From Chara braunii (taxonomy: Eukaryota; Streptophyta; Charophyceae; Charales; Characeae), in the NCBI GenBank assembly GCA_003427395.1, contig BFEA01000675.1:353801-376014 (forward strand): DNA of 22,214 bases. Direction: 5' to 3'. A program made the position numbers and the translations under genes. The notes beneath the pieces were generated by a model. That model did no database searches and was not told where the DNA came from. It was given only the letters and a program-made list of their open reading frames with translations. Each line of letters starts with the position of its first letter. The first letter of the stretch is position 1. This document shows positions 7,410 to 16,410 of the stretch, piece after piece.

Positions 7410-7805
7410 GCTAGGTGTGTGATTCACCAATTCAAATTGAATACCCACCAATACTCCAGTCTATACCCAGCTCATGTGGCTGAATGAAGGACTCCGAGGT
7501 TCGAGTTTTTTCCATTGACAATTGTGAGTATTCCGATGCTCTTAACAGCCATATCCGTGTGCATGTCCAAGTGTGCTCGTGTGATTGCTGTGTGTGCTGC
7601 TTTCTCAATGGTACACACCACTCCGCACATGTAACTGGTAATAAAACAGATCATGAGCTCAAATCCTGGTGGACTAAGGTGTCTGATTCACTAATACTCA
7701 CCAGTTCTCCAGTCTACACCCAGCCCATCTGGCCCAATGGTACACAGTACTTCACACACCTAACTGCCAATAAACACAACATGAGTTCGAATCCGGGTAG
7801 ACTTG
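7410..7805 (+). repeat. tRNA-like SINE units in tandem
   Basis: Related units start near 7412 and 7678, period about 265 bp (GATTCACTAATACTC, CTCCAGTCTACACCCAGC). The second has a near-consensus A box TGGCCCAATGG (7730-7740) and B box AGTTCGAATCC (7784-7794) about 44 bp apart. A tRNA-like half unit at 7604-7675 has CAATGGTACAC and GAGCTCAAATCC. Acceptor and T stems do not pair well, so these are SINE-like remnants, not tRNA genes. Confidence 0.6.
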
Positions 7806-7866
7806 GGAGGGTTCCATAAGGTCAGGGGCTGCCCCCTTTTTGCCTGGACCCTCCAGGTTTGCCCCC

Positions 7867-7867
<1 letters not shown>

Positions 7868-7908
<41 letters not shown>

Positions 7909-7934
7909 CACACACATGCACACACACACACACA
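7868..7934. repeat. (CA)n microsatellite, interrupted
   Basis: CA repeats with two CATGCA interruptions. Confidence 0.95.
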
Positions 7935-7937
7935 AAG

Positions 7938-8006
7938 ACATCCATTAAAATTGGGACGATACAGAGAAGATTACCATGGCCCCTGCACCCAAAAAAAAAA
8001 AAAAAC
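7938..8006 (+). pseudogene. Truncated U6 snRNA retrocopy with poly-A
   Basis: ACATCCATTAAAATTGGGACGATACAGAGAAGATTACCATGGCCCCTGC follows plant U6 from just after the 5' stem-loop to the U4-pairing region, then CACCC and an A16 run. It is 3' truncated and tailed, and sits directly after the (CA)n tract. Confidence 0.8.
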
Positions 8007-8057
8007 CTTAAAAAAAGACTCCGCCATCTGTCAAAAGTTGGCGGTGGACCTGGGAAA

Positions 8058-8152
8058 AGTCTTTTGGGGGAGAGGGTACTAGCAGTGGGCCCGGGGGGAA
8101 GTGTTTCGGGAGAGGGTTTGGGGAGGGGGTTTAGGGAGAGGGTTTTGACTCA
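8058..8152 (+). repeat. G-rich, telomere-like tract
   Basis: GGGAGAGGGTTTGGGGAGGGGG then TTTAGGGAGAGGGTTTT: many G3-G6 runs with short spacers, including one TTTAGGG. G-quadruplex formation is plausible. Confidence 0.65.
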
Positions 8153-8367
8153 AAAAACGATGTTTAAATTTCTAAGATAGCGAAGCTGGATCATTACCAT
8201 GCAGCATCAGATAATGATGTCATCCTCCAAAACTTCCAAAAGATTCAATTATAAACAACTCGGTGTCTTCCTCGCCACTGCTCCAGTGCATCTGTCATAA
8301 CTGTGTTCAAGATAGAAGGGATCCTAACTTCTAATTTCTACATTCAAGGGCATACTCACACTTAGTC

Positions 8368-8452
8368 TAGGACTTTTTCCTCTAAGCTCAGGCTGGATGT
8401 GATCGTAGTCAGCGTCATCCAGGTCTGCCCGTAATTGCAGTCATGATCACTT
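8368..8452 (+). mobile_element. Solo arm of MITE family D
   Basis: TAGGACTTTTTCC, GGATGTGATCGTAGTCAG and GTCTGCCCGTAATTGCAGTCA match the left arm of the element at 8939-9241. No opposite arm is evident. Confidence 0.65.
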
Positions 8453-8670
8453 CGGAATGATCCTGGCCAGTTTGACGACCAGGCTCATCATCACTTCACC
8501 ACATTTAGAGTTCAGTCCGGTGTAATGCTGTCTGGCATACGGGGTTGTGGGCCCTGTGGCAAGAGACTATCAGATTCCGGCACAAGCGCCATGCCACTGA
8601 GGTTATTCAGTAGTGCTAGTTCGTCTTTTGATCCAACCTCGCATGAAGCAAATCTGCAGCGGCCTCTCAC

Positions 8671-8867
8671 TTCAACCACCAGTATGTTTCCCCGTGACGC
8701 AAAAAAATATGCGGCTTGCATGAAGCCACAACTTTCAGGGCTCGGCCTCTGGAGCTAAATGGCACGCGGCACCCGCCAAAAGGAGGCCCGCACCGGTTCC
8801 ATTTTCTTTGGCCCTCAGGGTGTTTCCAGCCCTGGAGAAAAGTGCCTCGGAAGTACTGGTTGTTTAA
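8671..8867. mobile_element. MITE family A, 197 bp
   Basis: The left end TTCAACCACCAGTATG and right end AAGTACTGGTTGTTTAA are inverted repeats. The interior matches 4299-4441 in reverse. No coding capacity. Confidence 0.8.
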
Positions 8868-8938
8868 TACCTGCATGCCTTAGCCACTGCAAGTCTGCAA
8901 CATTTGACTCTGGACGACACGGCATAGTCACACTACCA

Positions 8939-9241
8939 TAGGACTTTTTCCACTACTTTCTGGACATGATTGCAGTCAGATACATCCAGTTCGGCCGTAA
9001 TTGCAGTCAGATACATTCAGGAAAGTGCTACACTAAGTGCAAGTATGCCCTGTGCTTAAGAAGTGGAGTCATGGTACCGGTCTCGACAGTATCATAATCC
9101 GCCCGGCCCCAGACCTGCATGGTTGTAGTGTAATCACACTCAGGGGATACTCTCACTTTCCTAAGCGTATCCACTGCATTTATGGACAGACCTGGATGCA
9201 TCTGACTGCAACCACGTCTCAGGTCATCCGATTAAGTCCTA
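8939..9241. mobile_element. Foldback element, family D, 303 bp
   Basis: The left arm (TAGGACTTTTTCC, ATTGCAGTCAGATACATCC, GGAAAGTG) is matched in reverse by the right arm (CACTTTCC, GGATGCATCTGACTGCAACC, AAGTCCTA) over about 100 bp. The GCAGTCAGATACATTC motif also occurs in the tandem array at 17590-18275. Confidence 0.8.
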
Positions 9242-9564
9242 GTTTGACTAGTATGCCCTCAGTAACTCAGTCTAAATCACTAACGCAACGGATATCGATT
9301 AGGGCCCTTCCGATATAATACCCTCAAGGGCCTGCCATCTTACGATATACCCTACCGTCACCCAGCGAGCGTAACACAGCGAAAACACCCAGGTCATGGA
9401 TGAATACAATCTATTTTGCCAGTTCCATACAGTCATGAGGAATGTGGCCAGGGAAGTCTTGGGACAACGGATCTTCCTCACTGTTAATATGCATTTGTGG
9501 CTATGTTTACCTCATTTATGGAATAATAAAGAGGGGGGAAAACAGAGAAAAAGATTATGCTTGC
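9242..9564. other. Start of the helicase GC-AG intron, nothing recognised
   Basis: Apart from the donor at 9563-9564 no motif, repeat or gene is seen. Confidence 0.5.
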
Positions 9565-9792
9565 CTCATCAATCAGAAAGAGTGCAATGTCTCCAAAAAA
9601 ATTGCTGCCTCCACTATCTCTATGTCGTCGTGTGATGGAATCAAACTTCTCTGGAGTTGTGGTCAGAATATCGGCCTTCCGGATGTCGTCCATTGTCACT
9701 GCTTCTGCATCCCCCGTCATCTCGAGCAATTTGAGCCCCAGACCCCCTCCAAATTTCTGACTCCACTCCCTGAGCTTCTCTTGCACCAACGC
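9565..9792 (-). CDS. HFM1/MER3: HFM1/MER3-type DNA helicase, exon (motif Ib to first half of motif II)
   Basis: This is an internal exon of a Ski2-like superfamily 2 helicase; HFM1/MER3 (ROCK-N-ROLLERS in Arabidopsis) promotes class I crossovers in meiosis by unwinding recombination intermediates. The 76 codons start ALVQEKLREW, which normally follows the APxK of motif Ia, and include EMTGD, a TTPEKFDS block and LFLIDE, the first half of motif II. The 5' border is a pyrimidine-rich tract ending GTGCAG before GCG. The 3' border is GAG followed by GCAAGC, a good match to the AG/GCAAGT consensus of GC-AG introns. Both borders are phase 0. The frame stays open without a break, which argues against a pseudogene. 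Other Ski2-like helicases such as Brr2 or Mtr4 are possible, but the TTPEKFDS and ExTGD blocks fit HFM1 best. The preceding Walker A exon was not found. Confidence 0.85.
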
Positions 9793-10290
9793 CTGCACTC
9801 AGCCAAAAAATGAATAAAACATTAAATGCAACCAAAATCGGTCAAATAAACAACTCAGTAATTTTTATTTTATTTTATTTTTCCCCCATGACCGGGTACC
9901 CAGGGCATCAGACCCCTCCGGGAGTCACGCCCGGGTGCCCGGCTGAGCAGGCCTGGACAGGCGTGACAATCTTCCCGGTTAAAAGGGAGATGCAAGGAAA
10001 ATGAGCAATAGCAAGATGACAATATCCAGAATGCACAATCACATTGAAGGCCAGATAGTATCACAGTGTCCAGAAAGCAGAAATGCACCAATACAACACC
10101 AATGAAGAATCGTAACACTGAAAACCAATGTCAATGAGAGCTAAGCCTTGCTCTCTCCACCACCAACATGAGGTTCCAGGCCCTATCTCCCAACTTGGCG
10201 CTCGGCGCCCAGCCTACTTCCTACACAGCTACTGTCTGCCTACTAATTGACAATTCAAATATTGACGTCAGCAGCCTACGAAGTACTTGA
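9793..10290. other. DNA upstream of the helicase exons, no gene seen
   Basis: Next to the exon lies the pyrimidine-rich acceptor tract (minus strand). A GC-rich block at 9886-9975 has inverted pieces, including TCACGCC...GGCGTGA (9926-9968) and CCGGGTACCC. No Walker A motif or other helicase block was found on the minus strand here. Confidence 0.5.
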
Positions 10291-10985
10291 AGATGCCGCC
10301 CATGCATCGCCTATTATACCAGGCATGTGCCCTCACATCATCATCATCAGCATCCGTCTCTCTCTCCCGTCTTACACCCACGCCTTCCCTCTGTACACCC
10401 GAAGACCACCCCAGGGCCTGCGCCTCACCGCAGTCCAAGCCCATCCAGCTATGGAGGCTGGGCTGTGGCGCTGCCCTCAGCAGCGCCCTGCTCCCTGCAC
10501 GACCGCACGCGCTAGCACCTTGCCTCTCAGCACCAGCAGCAGCCCACGAGCGTCCGCTCCAGCAGCGCTGCTGCCAGCATGCAAGTGCTGAATGCCTCTC
10601 CAGGCAGCGAGCTCTTTCCTATATGGGAAGAGCCTGCCTGTCTTCGCGGCCTGGCTGGCCTGGGCCTCGGCCCAGAAGCTTCCGGTAGGCCCCAGGAGGC
10701 TGTGCCTCTGTTGCAGCCACTGGGCCTCGTTCAGTTGGGCCTCCCAACTGTCTGTGTATGAGGCTGCGATTCTTGCCCAGGGCCTGCATTTTCGGAAAGG
10801 CCTGGAAGGCCGTGGAATGTCTTTGCTGCTCGGCCTGTGTTTCCCTCAACCAACTGGCGCGTCACAACTGTCTGGACCCCAAATACGAAATTGACAGCTG
10901 ACGGCCTCTCGGGATTTGTTAGGCCCACCTTCACTTAGGGCGGGCACATTTGCAACAGGGCCCCTTAGGCCTGCCGAGGACCCAG
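10291..10985. other. GC-rich region without a recognised gene
   Basis: Overlapping open frames of 60-130 codons exist on the plus strand (for example 10287-10688 and 10592-10894), but none matches a family I know and several overlap in different frames, as expected of GC-rich DNA. It is rich in GGCC and CAG/CTG and has a small hairpin CAGTTGGG-CCT-CCCAACTG near 10733-10751. Confidence 0.4.
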
Positions 10986-11284
10986 ATCCTCACGAAGAAA
11001 GGAAAGAAAAAAAAAAACAACGAAATTGAACGTATGAAATTTCCCCCTTTTTTTTGTGTTTTTTCTTAAACCATGCTGCTACACAGCTAGAAGGAACACT
11101 GCCTCTCATGAATGGCATTCCTTTGTCATAGGTAAGAAAATGCACAAAAATGCACAAAAAAAAGTGGTAATAAATCACACCTATCCTTGCGGCCGGGTGG
11201 GCATTCATTTGTCAGTAGGTCATAAAATGCACAAAAAATAGTATCACACCACGCCCTAGAACGCTCTTTATGCTTGCGGGTAGG

Positions 11285-11312
11285 TAAATACTAAATACTA
11301 AATACTAAATAT
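11285..11312. repeat. (TAAATAC)n minisatellite
   Basis: Four TAAATAC/TAAATACT units directly beside the nested MITE. Confidence 0.85.
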
Positions 11313-11317
11313 CACTC

Positions 11318-11642
11318 TTGAACCAGCAGTACTTCGCCCAGCTTGAAACAAAAAAAACACTGCGCATTTACGGCTGAGTTTTTCAGGGGTCGAAGAAGGC
11401 CTGGTAGTACAACAGGGGAGGAAGGTGGTGGGCCCAAGGAAATCAAGAGAACTACTTTCGCGTTTCATTCCAGCTGCTGGAAGTAGGTCCAGCATAAGGG
11501 GCAGTACCTGTGCCAGCCAAAGGCACGGGGGGGGGGGATGTCCCAAATCGGTTCCCGAACCCTCCAGGCTCATTGGCACACAGGGCATTTTGAGGCTCAG
11601 CAGCCTCGGCTTCAATAGCTGGGCGAAGTACTGGTGATTTAA
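11318..11642. mobile_element. MITE family A, 325 bp
   Basis: The left end TTGAACCAGCAGTACTTCGC and the right end GCGAAGTACTGGTGATTTAA are inverted repeats of about 30 bp (CGCCCAGCTT...AAGC/TTGAAG). Its right half matches 17378-17560 in reverse (CCAGCTATTGAAGCCGAG, TGGCACAGGTAC, CCAGCAGCTGGAATG). Confidence 0.85.
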
Positions 11643-11982
11643 GGACTGATTTAGTACATTTTTTACATGTGGTACATTTTTTACAACCTTATGAGAACTT
11701 ATGACAAAGGAATGACGTTCATTAAATGGTGGTCCTTCTACGTGTGCAGTATTACGGATTAAAAGAATACACAAAAAAAAAACTGGGAAATTTCGGACGT
11801 TCAACTTCGTGCAATTAAAAAACAATCTCATTTTTAAAAATTTTAAGTTTTAAGTTTTGACTAAATGGGGGTTCAAGTACAATCTGCAAGCGAACTTCAA
11901 CAATATTCTGATCTCAGTGCCAGATAATTTGCTTCAGTTGCTGAGACTCTGAGGAACCATTGAATGGAAGCCTGGCGATTAG

Positions 11983-13077
11983 GCAACAAGAACAACAGAC
12001 GACACCCCCACTACAGCATACCAATTTTGCAGGCGGGAAGGGCCAAGGAACTCTTGGCTAATCTGCGATATGTACACAATCGAAGAACCAGGAACGACAA
12101 CAAGCCTGTTAAGCCGAAACACTTCGGGAGAAATTGCCTTACCTGAACTTACAGTAAGGAGAGTAAGTCGTAGAAACGAAGGAACGCCGCATCTTTGAAC
12201 CACTACTGAGCATAGAGGACCTGGAAATCGACCCAGCAGAATGGGCATGGAGAAGGAAATCAGGCAGGCTACGGATCGAGAAACATACCAACATCCTCGA
12301 GTACTCCACTCGATTGGGATACTCATTGAGAATGAGATCCTCCCCAGTAGCCCAACTCATCAATCAGAGATGGGAAACCCACCTCAACCTGCCACCAAAT
12401 CAGACTCTCATCACCTCCTGGAGTAGAACACTTGCCATCACTTTGGTTAAAATAAGAAGCTTCCAATGGCTATTAGCTCACTGCGCCCTCCCAGTGAACA
12501 AATGGCTGAACAAAAGAAGGAATATGCAGTCGAGATCTGCCCTGCAGGAACTCTGTTCTATCTGCCCAGATGGTCCTACAGAAGACATAGAACATTGCCT
12601 ATTAATTTGTCAGAAAGCCAAACAACTCTGGTCTCAGGCATCCCAACTATGGAACTCAATTACTAACAAAACTCTCCCTACGGACCAAGTCACACTATTG
12701 CTAGGCCCGCACACCCCCTGGGCCAGCTCATGGCAAGGATACGAGGCCACTTTCTTCCACATCTTAAGACTCACAACCTTATGGATGATTTGGAAACGCA
12801 GGTGCCAAGAAACAATAGACCATGACATTGTCCCCCTGGCAGCCCAAGAAGCATGGGAAGGAACACTATACCTAGTAGAAATACAGTATAAAGGCCACTG
12901 GAAGAGAACCCGCAGAAAAAGGCATACAACATGGCGAACAAGGACAGGATAGTAGAGATGTTCGTGAAGCACCAGCTAGGAGAAGGAAAGATAGCAAGAA
13001 TAGACCAGGATCAACTTCTCTTTGCTCAATGGAGACACACCCACATAGGCCCACCGTATAGAAATACCCAGGAGTAG
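11983..13077 (+). pseudogene. LINE (L1-type) ORF2 3' end with zf-RVT domain, frameshifted
   Basis: This is the C-terminal part of a non-LTR retrotransposon polyprotein. Three frames carry it in turn: 11983-12198 (includes SWLICDMYTIEEPGTTTSLL), 12167-12952 (about 261 codons) and 12931-13077. The middle part holds the reverse-transcriptase zinc-binding domain (zf-RVT): KIRSFQWLLAHCALPVNKWL, then CSIC-x10-HC-x3-C and a following KAKQLW. Reverse transcriptase and endonuclease domains are absent, so the copy is 5' truncated, the usual fate of LINEs, and at least two frameshifts make it dead. No clear poly-A tail follows. zf-RVT is common in plant LINEs. Confidence 0.85.
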
Positions 13078-13560
13078 GACCCATCTCACTGGCATGTCTT
13101 TAGGTTCAGGATAAAGAGGTAATTTACAACACACAGCCCTAGAAGGAGATAAATTGACAACACCAACCCTCGCATACTCCAGTAAACCCTCTTGGACATT
13201 TAGGACAAATATCAAGCGACACTTAGACTAACAAAGGATCGGTTAACCGCGACATCCCATCACACCCAAGGACCCAGCATCAACTCAACAAGCCCACAGA
13301 CCCAGACCACCAATCCAGAAGCAAACCCCCACAGCCAACAGATAGAGATTCTAGCCCAACCACCCAGTAACGCCACAATTAACAGCACAACTACCAACCA
13401 AACAAGCCACCCTTCACGCAACCAGAGCCAAACTCCCAAGCAGTAGAACAAATACTCTACAGGCCCTCCAGCCCCCCCCACCCTTCCGCCTCCCACCCCA
13501 CCAAAAAGCTACCACCTCCACTGGATCATCCCACACCTGCTATCCTCCCCATTTCCCCAA
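13078..13560. other. A/C-rich DNA after the LINE, no gene
   Basis: From about 13230 to 13510 the plus strand is strikingly rich in A and C and poor in G and T. The long minus-strand frames there are glycine/valine/tryptophan-rich by composition. It may be LINE 3' UTR or an unrelated repeat. Confidence 0.45.
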
Positions 13561-14009
13561 ACACCCTACCCCCGAGACTATGGCCCCCCATAAGTAGAAA
13601 AGGTACAAGGGTTTAGGGTTTAGCTCTTGAAGGAAACCTAGAAGCTTAAAAAGCAGGCTAGGGGTAAAGAGCAGCACAGTACATAGAAAGGCAGGGCTAG
13701 GGTCATAGATAAGGGCGCAGATGAGGGCTGAACTAGCTTTACCAGCAATCCACACAGATCTGACAGCCATACAGCTGAGAGGAAAAGCTAGAGTCAGCCC
13801 ATACAGGCAGGCCTCCAGCAAACTACAAGACAGGTCCATAGGTACGAGAGACCCTCCAAGGCCAAGAGTAAGTCAAGCAGGCTAACTTAGGCAGGGGTGA
13901 AAGGTGGTACATCCTTCCCTGGGAAGCAATCAATGCCGTCTTTCGGGCCTTCCTACCATAAGGGGGAGGAGCGTGTGTGAGTACCCATTGTAACTATTTC
14001 TAACTTGCC
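13561..14009. other. Unassigned DNA with two TTTAGGG units
   Basis: GGGTTTAGGGTTTAG at 13609-13623 holds two plant telomere units. The rest shows no gene, although a minus-strand frame spans 13540-13839. Confidence 0.45.
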
Positions 14010-14055
14010 GGGGGAATAGGAACCGGACTGATGCTCCCCAGAATGGAAAAGGAGC
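14010..14055 (+). repeat. Dispersed repeat shared with 4823-4868
   Basis: See 4823-4868; about 80% identical by eye over 44 bp. Confidence 0.75.
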
Positions 14056-14162
14056 CAGAACCGCAAAGTTCTGTTATTTATTTATTTTTTTGAAAAAATA
14101 AAATTAAAAAAATGGTGGTTCAAGTTCTATCTCTATAATTTCTATTCTCAATGTTCTCACTG

Positions 14163-14334
14163 CTGGGGCCAGGTCCCACTAGCGAAGAGGATAGGATTTA
14201 GCTCCTGAATCTGGACGTGTTTCAAGCAGACATGCAGAAAAGCAGTTCAATCTTGATTTTCTGCACCCTTTCCACAAACAGATCCAGATTGAGGTGTTCA
14301 ATCCAATCCGCTTTGCTAGTGGTACCTGGCCCCT
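14163..14334. mobile_element. MITE, family B, ~170 bp
   Basis: The left arm (CTGGGGCCAGGTCCCACTAG, then CTGAATCTGGACGTGTTT) is matched in reverse by the right arm (AACAGATCCAGATT, then CTAGTGGTACCTGGCCCC) over about 60 bp. It is the best-preserved family member here. Confidence 0.88.
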
Positions 14335-14725
14335 GGTAATAAGTAGGTTACTGAAGACTGAAGTGGACATGCTGCTCCAGAGTCCCCACAGAGTGACGGA
14401 CGGTAGCACAGTCCTGCAGATGGTATGCAGCACAGATAACGCCCGTCTTATGACGCACCTTCATTATGAGGGTAAAAAAGCTACCTTTCCGATCCGACAC
14501 AGACTGGTTCACTGATGAAAGGGTGCGTTGTGTTTGGGAGGGAAGGCGTTGGGGTGAATCGGGGCAAGGTCCCACTTTCCTGCATTTTTTTATTTTATTT
14601 TTGGAAACTTTCCTGGATTTTTCATTTCCAACTGCCAGTGGAGGTCTTTCAATTAATATCGACGGCCAAAAACAGAGATTCCGGGCAAGTGGCGCATCGG
14701 CCCAGGCCTGGAGCATATCGAACAA

Positions 14726-14839
14726 CTACCATCTTCGCCCGAATAGAACGCCCAGTAAGTGTCACTGTATCCGAACTGAAAGTTGCCCCAAATTCAGCTA
14801 TAATAGTGACTGGGTGTTCTATTCGGGTGAAAACAGTAG
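14726..14839. mobile_element. Foldback element, family C, 114 bp
   Basis: CTACCATCTTCGCCCGAATA and CGCCCAGTAAGTGTCAC pair with GTGACTGGGTGTTC and TATTCGGGTGAAAACAGTAG. Nearly the whole element is one hairpin. A second copy is at 19406-19516. Confidence 0.88.
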
Positions 14840-14924
14840 GCGAAAGCTCCCACCTACCGGGTTCCTCTCTGCCTCCAGCTGACGCAACCGCCCATTATTC
14901 AAATCAACAACCCTAATTCACATG

Positions 14925-14968
14925 AGATATTCCTCTATATTAAACATGATATATTCCTCTATATTAAA
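14925..14968 (+). repeat. Tandem duplication, ~23 bp
   Basis: GATATTCCTCTATATTAAA occurs twice in a row with slight change. Confidence 0.85.
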
Positions 14969-14992
14969 AAGAAAAAGACTTTCCTTTTTCTT

Positions 14993-15210
14993 TTCAGAAA
15001 AAAATGGTGAATTTCGTGTAGCTACATGATCCAGCTTGAGCCTTCAGGGGTGAGGTCCTAGTACAGTAGTGCTTGCAAAGGGGATTAAATTAAAAATTTT
15101 ATTCAGAAAAAAAAGGTGAATTCCGTGTAGCTACATGATCCAGCTTGAGCCTTCAGGGGTGAGGTCCTAGTACAGTAGTGCTTGCAAAGGGGATTAAATT
15201 AAATTTTTTA
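14993..15210 (+). repeat. Tandem duplication, 109 bp x 2
   Basis: Two almost identical units contain GTAGCTACATGATCCAGC and GGTGAGGTCCTAGTACAG, starting at 14993 and 15102. The few differences suggest a recent duplication. Confidence 0.93.
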
Positions 15211-15408
15211 AAGTCCTTTCAGTCTCGTGTACATGGCCCCAGCCTTGCGGAGAAATCTTTCATCGCCTGCAAACCGGACCACAATGGCTGGTGTGGTCAG
15301 CCAAAAAGAGAAAAAAAAAAAAAAAGTGCACCGCTGGCGGTTAGCCGGGTTAGGAAAAGCTTGGCACTGAGTGGAAGGCCGCCAGGCTCGGGTGTACTGG
15401 TGGTTTAG
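15208..15408. mobile_element. Probable MITE family A copy
   Basis: The right end GTACTGGTGGTTTAG is the family-A terminus. The left end (TTAAAGTCC...GTACATGGCCCCAGCC) is only loosely similar. It abuts a family-B arm at 15410, suggesting it cut that element. Confidence 0.5.
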
Positions 15409-15409
15409 T

Positions 15410-15550
15410 AACACTCGAATGTGGACGTGTTTGTGGAGAGCTGCAGAAAATCGAAATCGATCATCTTTAAATTTCTGCATCTCTGCACAAAACACATCCA
15501 GATGCAGGCGCTTAATACAATCCTCTTTGTAAGATTCGACCTCGCACGAG
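15410..15550. mobile_element. MITE family B, left end missing
   Basis: ACTCGAATGTGGACGTGTTTGTG pairs with CACAAAACACATCCAGATGCAGG, and the right end runs to CGACCTCGCACGAG. The outer left arm is absent where the family-A copy ends. Confidence 0.65.
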
Positions 15551-16075
15551 GGTTCATATTAATTGGTATACTGCACCAGGTCCTATATTAAGCTACTGTA
15601 GTCAGCCGGCACATGTTTGCTGAAGTTTCAAATTATATATTGGTTGGGACTCTTGGGAGCGACACCTGTCGAACATCCAATTCATTCTGAAATCATGCAT
15701 CTGAACAGTTAAACAAAGAATCAAGTTCAATCAATCATACCTTAATCATGATTAAATAATTTAATTAGTTTATTATCTAGGCTACCGGCTGGGCCGCCGG
15801 GGTCACCTTGGCGGGAGAGGTGGTTCAGGGATACCAAAAACGTTTTCAAAGAGTTTTTCAACAATGAACTCTCACCTTGATTGGAGCGACATAGACCTGC
15901 ACATTGGACACAGGAGAAGCAAAAGAAAACGCAAAACATCGAGAAATATAATGCCAAATGAATCAGTCTGAAATCTGGACTGTGTGCATGTAGCAGCCAT
16001 GTATTGAGATCACCCACCCTCTCACCACTTGCCATAGCTTGACAAGATAAGACAAAATTATAGGACAAAAGTCAC
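15551..16075. other. No recognisable gene
   Basis: A/T-rich DNA with a small GC-rich patch at 15781-15830. The open frame on the minus strand (15742-16068) matches no family I recognise. Confidence 0.45.
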
Positions 16076-16410
16076 AAGACAAGATAAGACAAGATAAAAC
16101 TGTGTTTTCATTAAAATTGAGGCTTTTTCTATTTCGCAATTTGTACTGGAGTGACCTGGAAAGGTCGTTTGGCCTGTCCTATAAGGGCCAATGTTTGGGA
16201 TGAGTGATCATCCATGATTCCATGAGACTACCACTCATCCCACAATATGTCCCTTATCGGACAGGCCAGATGACCTCTTCAGGTCGCTCAAGTACGAATG
16301 GCCAAATGGAAAACACTCTATTTTAACGAAAGCGCAGTTATAAGGTAAAACAAGATAAGATGAGACAAGACAAAATAAGGCAACATACGACAAAATAAGA
16401 CAACATTTGC
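16076..16410. repeat. ACAAGATAAG-type simple repeat, split by a foldback
   Basis: Degenerate GACAAGATAAGACAAGATAA units occur on the left (16076-16100) and right (16345-16405) of the foldback element, which appears to sit inside the tract. Confidence 0.75.
16102..16336. mobile_element. Foldback element, 235 bp
   Basis: The left arm (TTTTCATTAAAATTGAGG, GTACTGGAGTGACCTGG, GGCCTGTCCTATAAGGG) pairs with the right arm (CCCTTATCGGACAGGCC, TCAGGTCGCTCAAGTAC, TTTTAACGAAAGCGC) over about 95 bp. Confidence 0.88.

Larger units (their letters stand above)
6797..9564 (-). other. GC-AG intron of the helicase gene, packed with repeats
   Basis: The intron begins GCAAGC after GAG and ends CATGACCAG before GTG. 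It holds several foldback elements, tRNA-like SINE units, a truncated U6 retrocopy, a (CA)n tract and a G-rich telomere-like stretch, each listed separately. The GC donor is inferred from the protein alignment: no GT lies at the codon junction needed to restore DEVH. Confidence 0.8.
11020..11810. mobile_element. Large foldback element with a nested MITE
   Basis: The left arm (ACGAAATTGAACG, GAAATTTCCC, a T run, TGTG, ATTCCTTTGTCATAGG) pairs with the right arm (CCTTATGAGAACTTATGACAAAGGAAT, CACAAAAA, GGGAAATTTC, CGTTCAACTTCGT) over more than 100 bp. The centre holds an entire family-A MITE (11318-11642). The arms are diverged, so the outer element is old. No coding capacity. Confidence 0.75.

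Noticed and set aside
7730-7801. Functional tRNA gene
   Set aside because: A and B boxes fit, but acceptor and T stems do not pair and no clear anticodon loop is formed.
7410-7805. CRISPR-like repeats
   Set aside because: The repeats are long, diverged and without regular unique spacers; the DNA is eukaryotic.
11298-11831. 177-codon minus-strand frame
   Set aside because: It lies entirely over a nested MITE and foldback arms.
13260-13839. Two hydrophobic minus-strand frames resembling membrane proteins
   Set aside because: The hydrophobicity follows from the A/C bias of the plus strand; no family match and no splice or start context.
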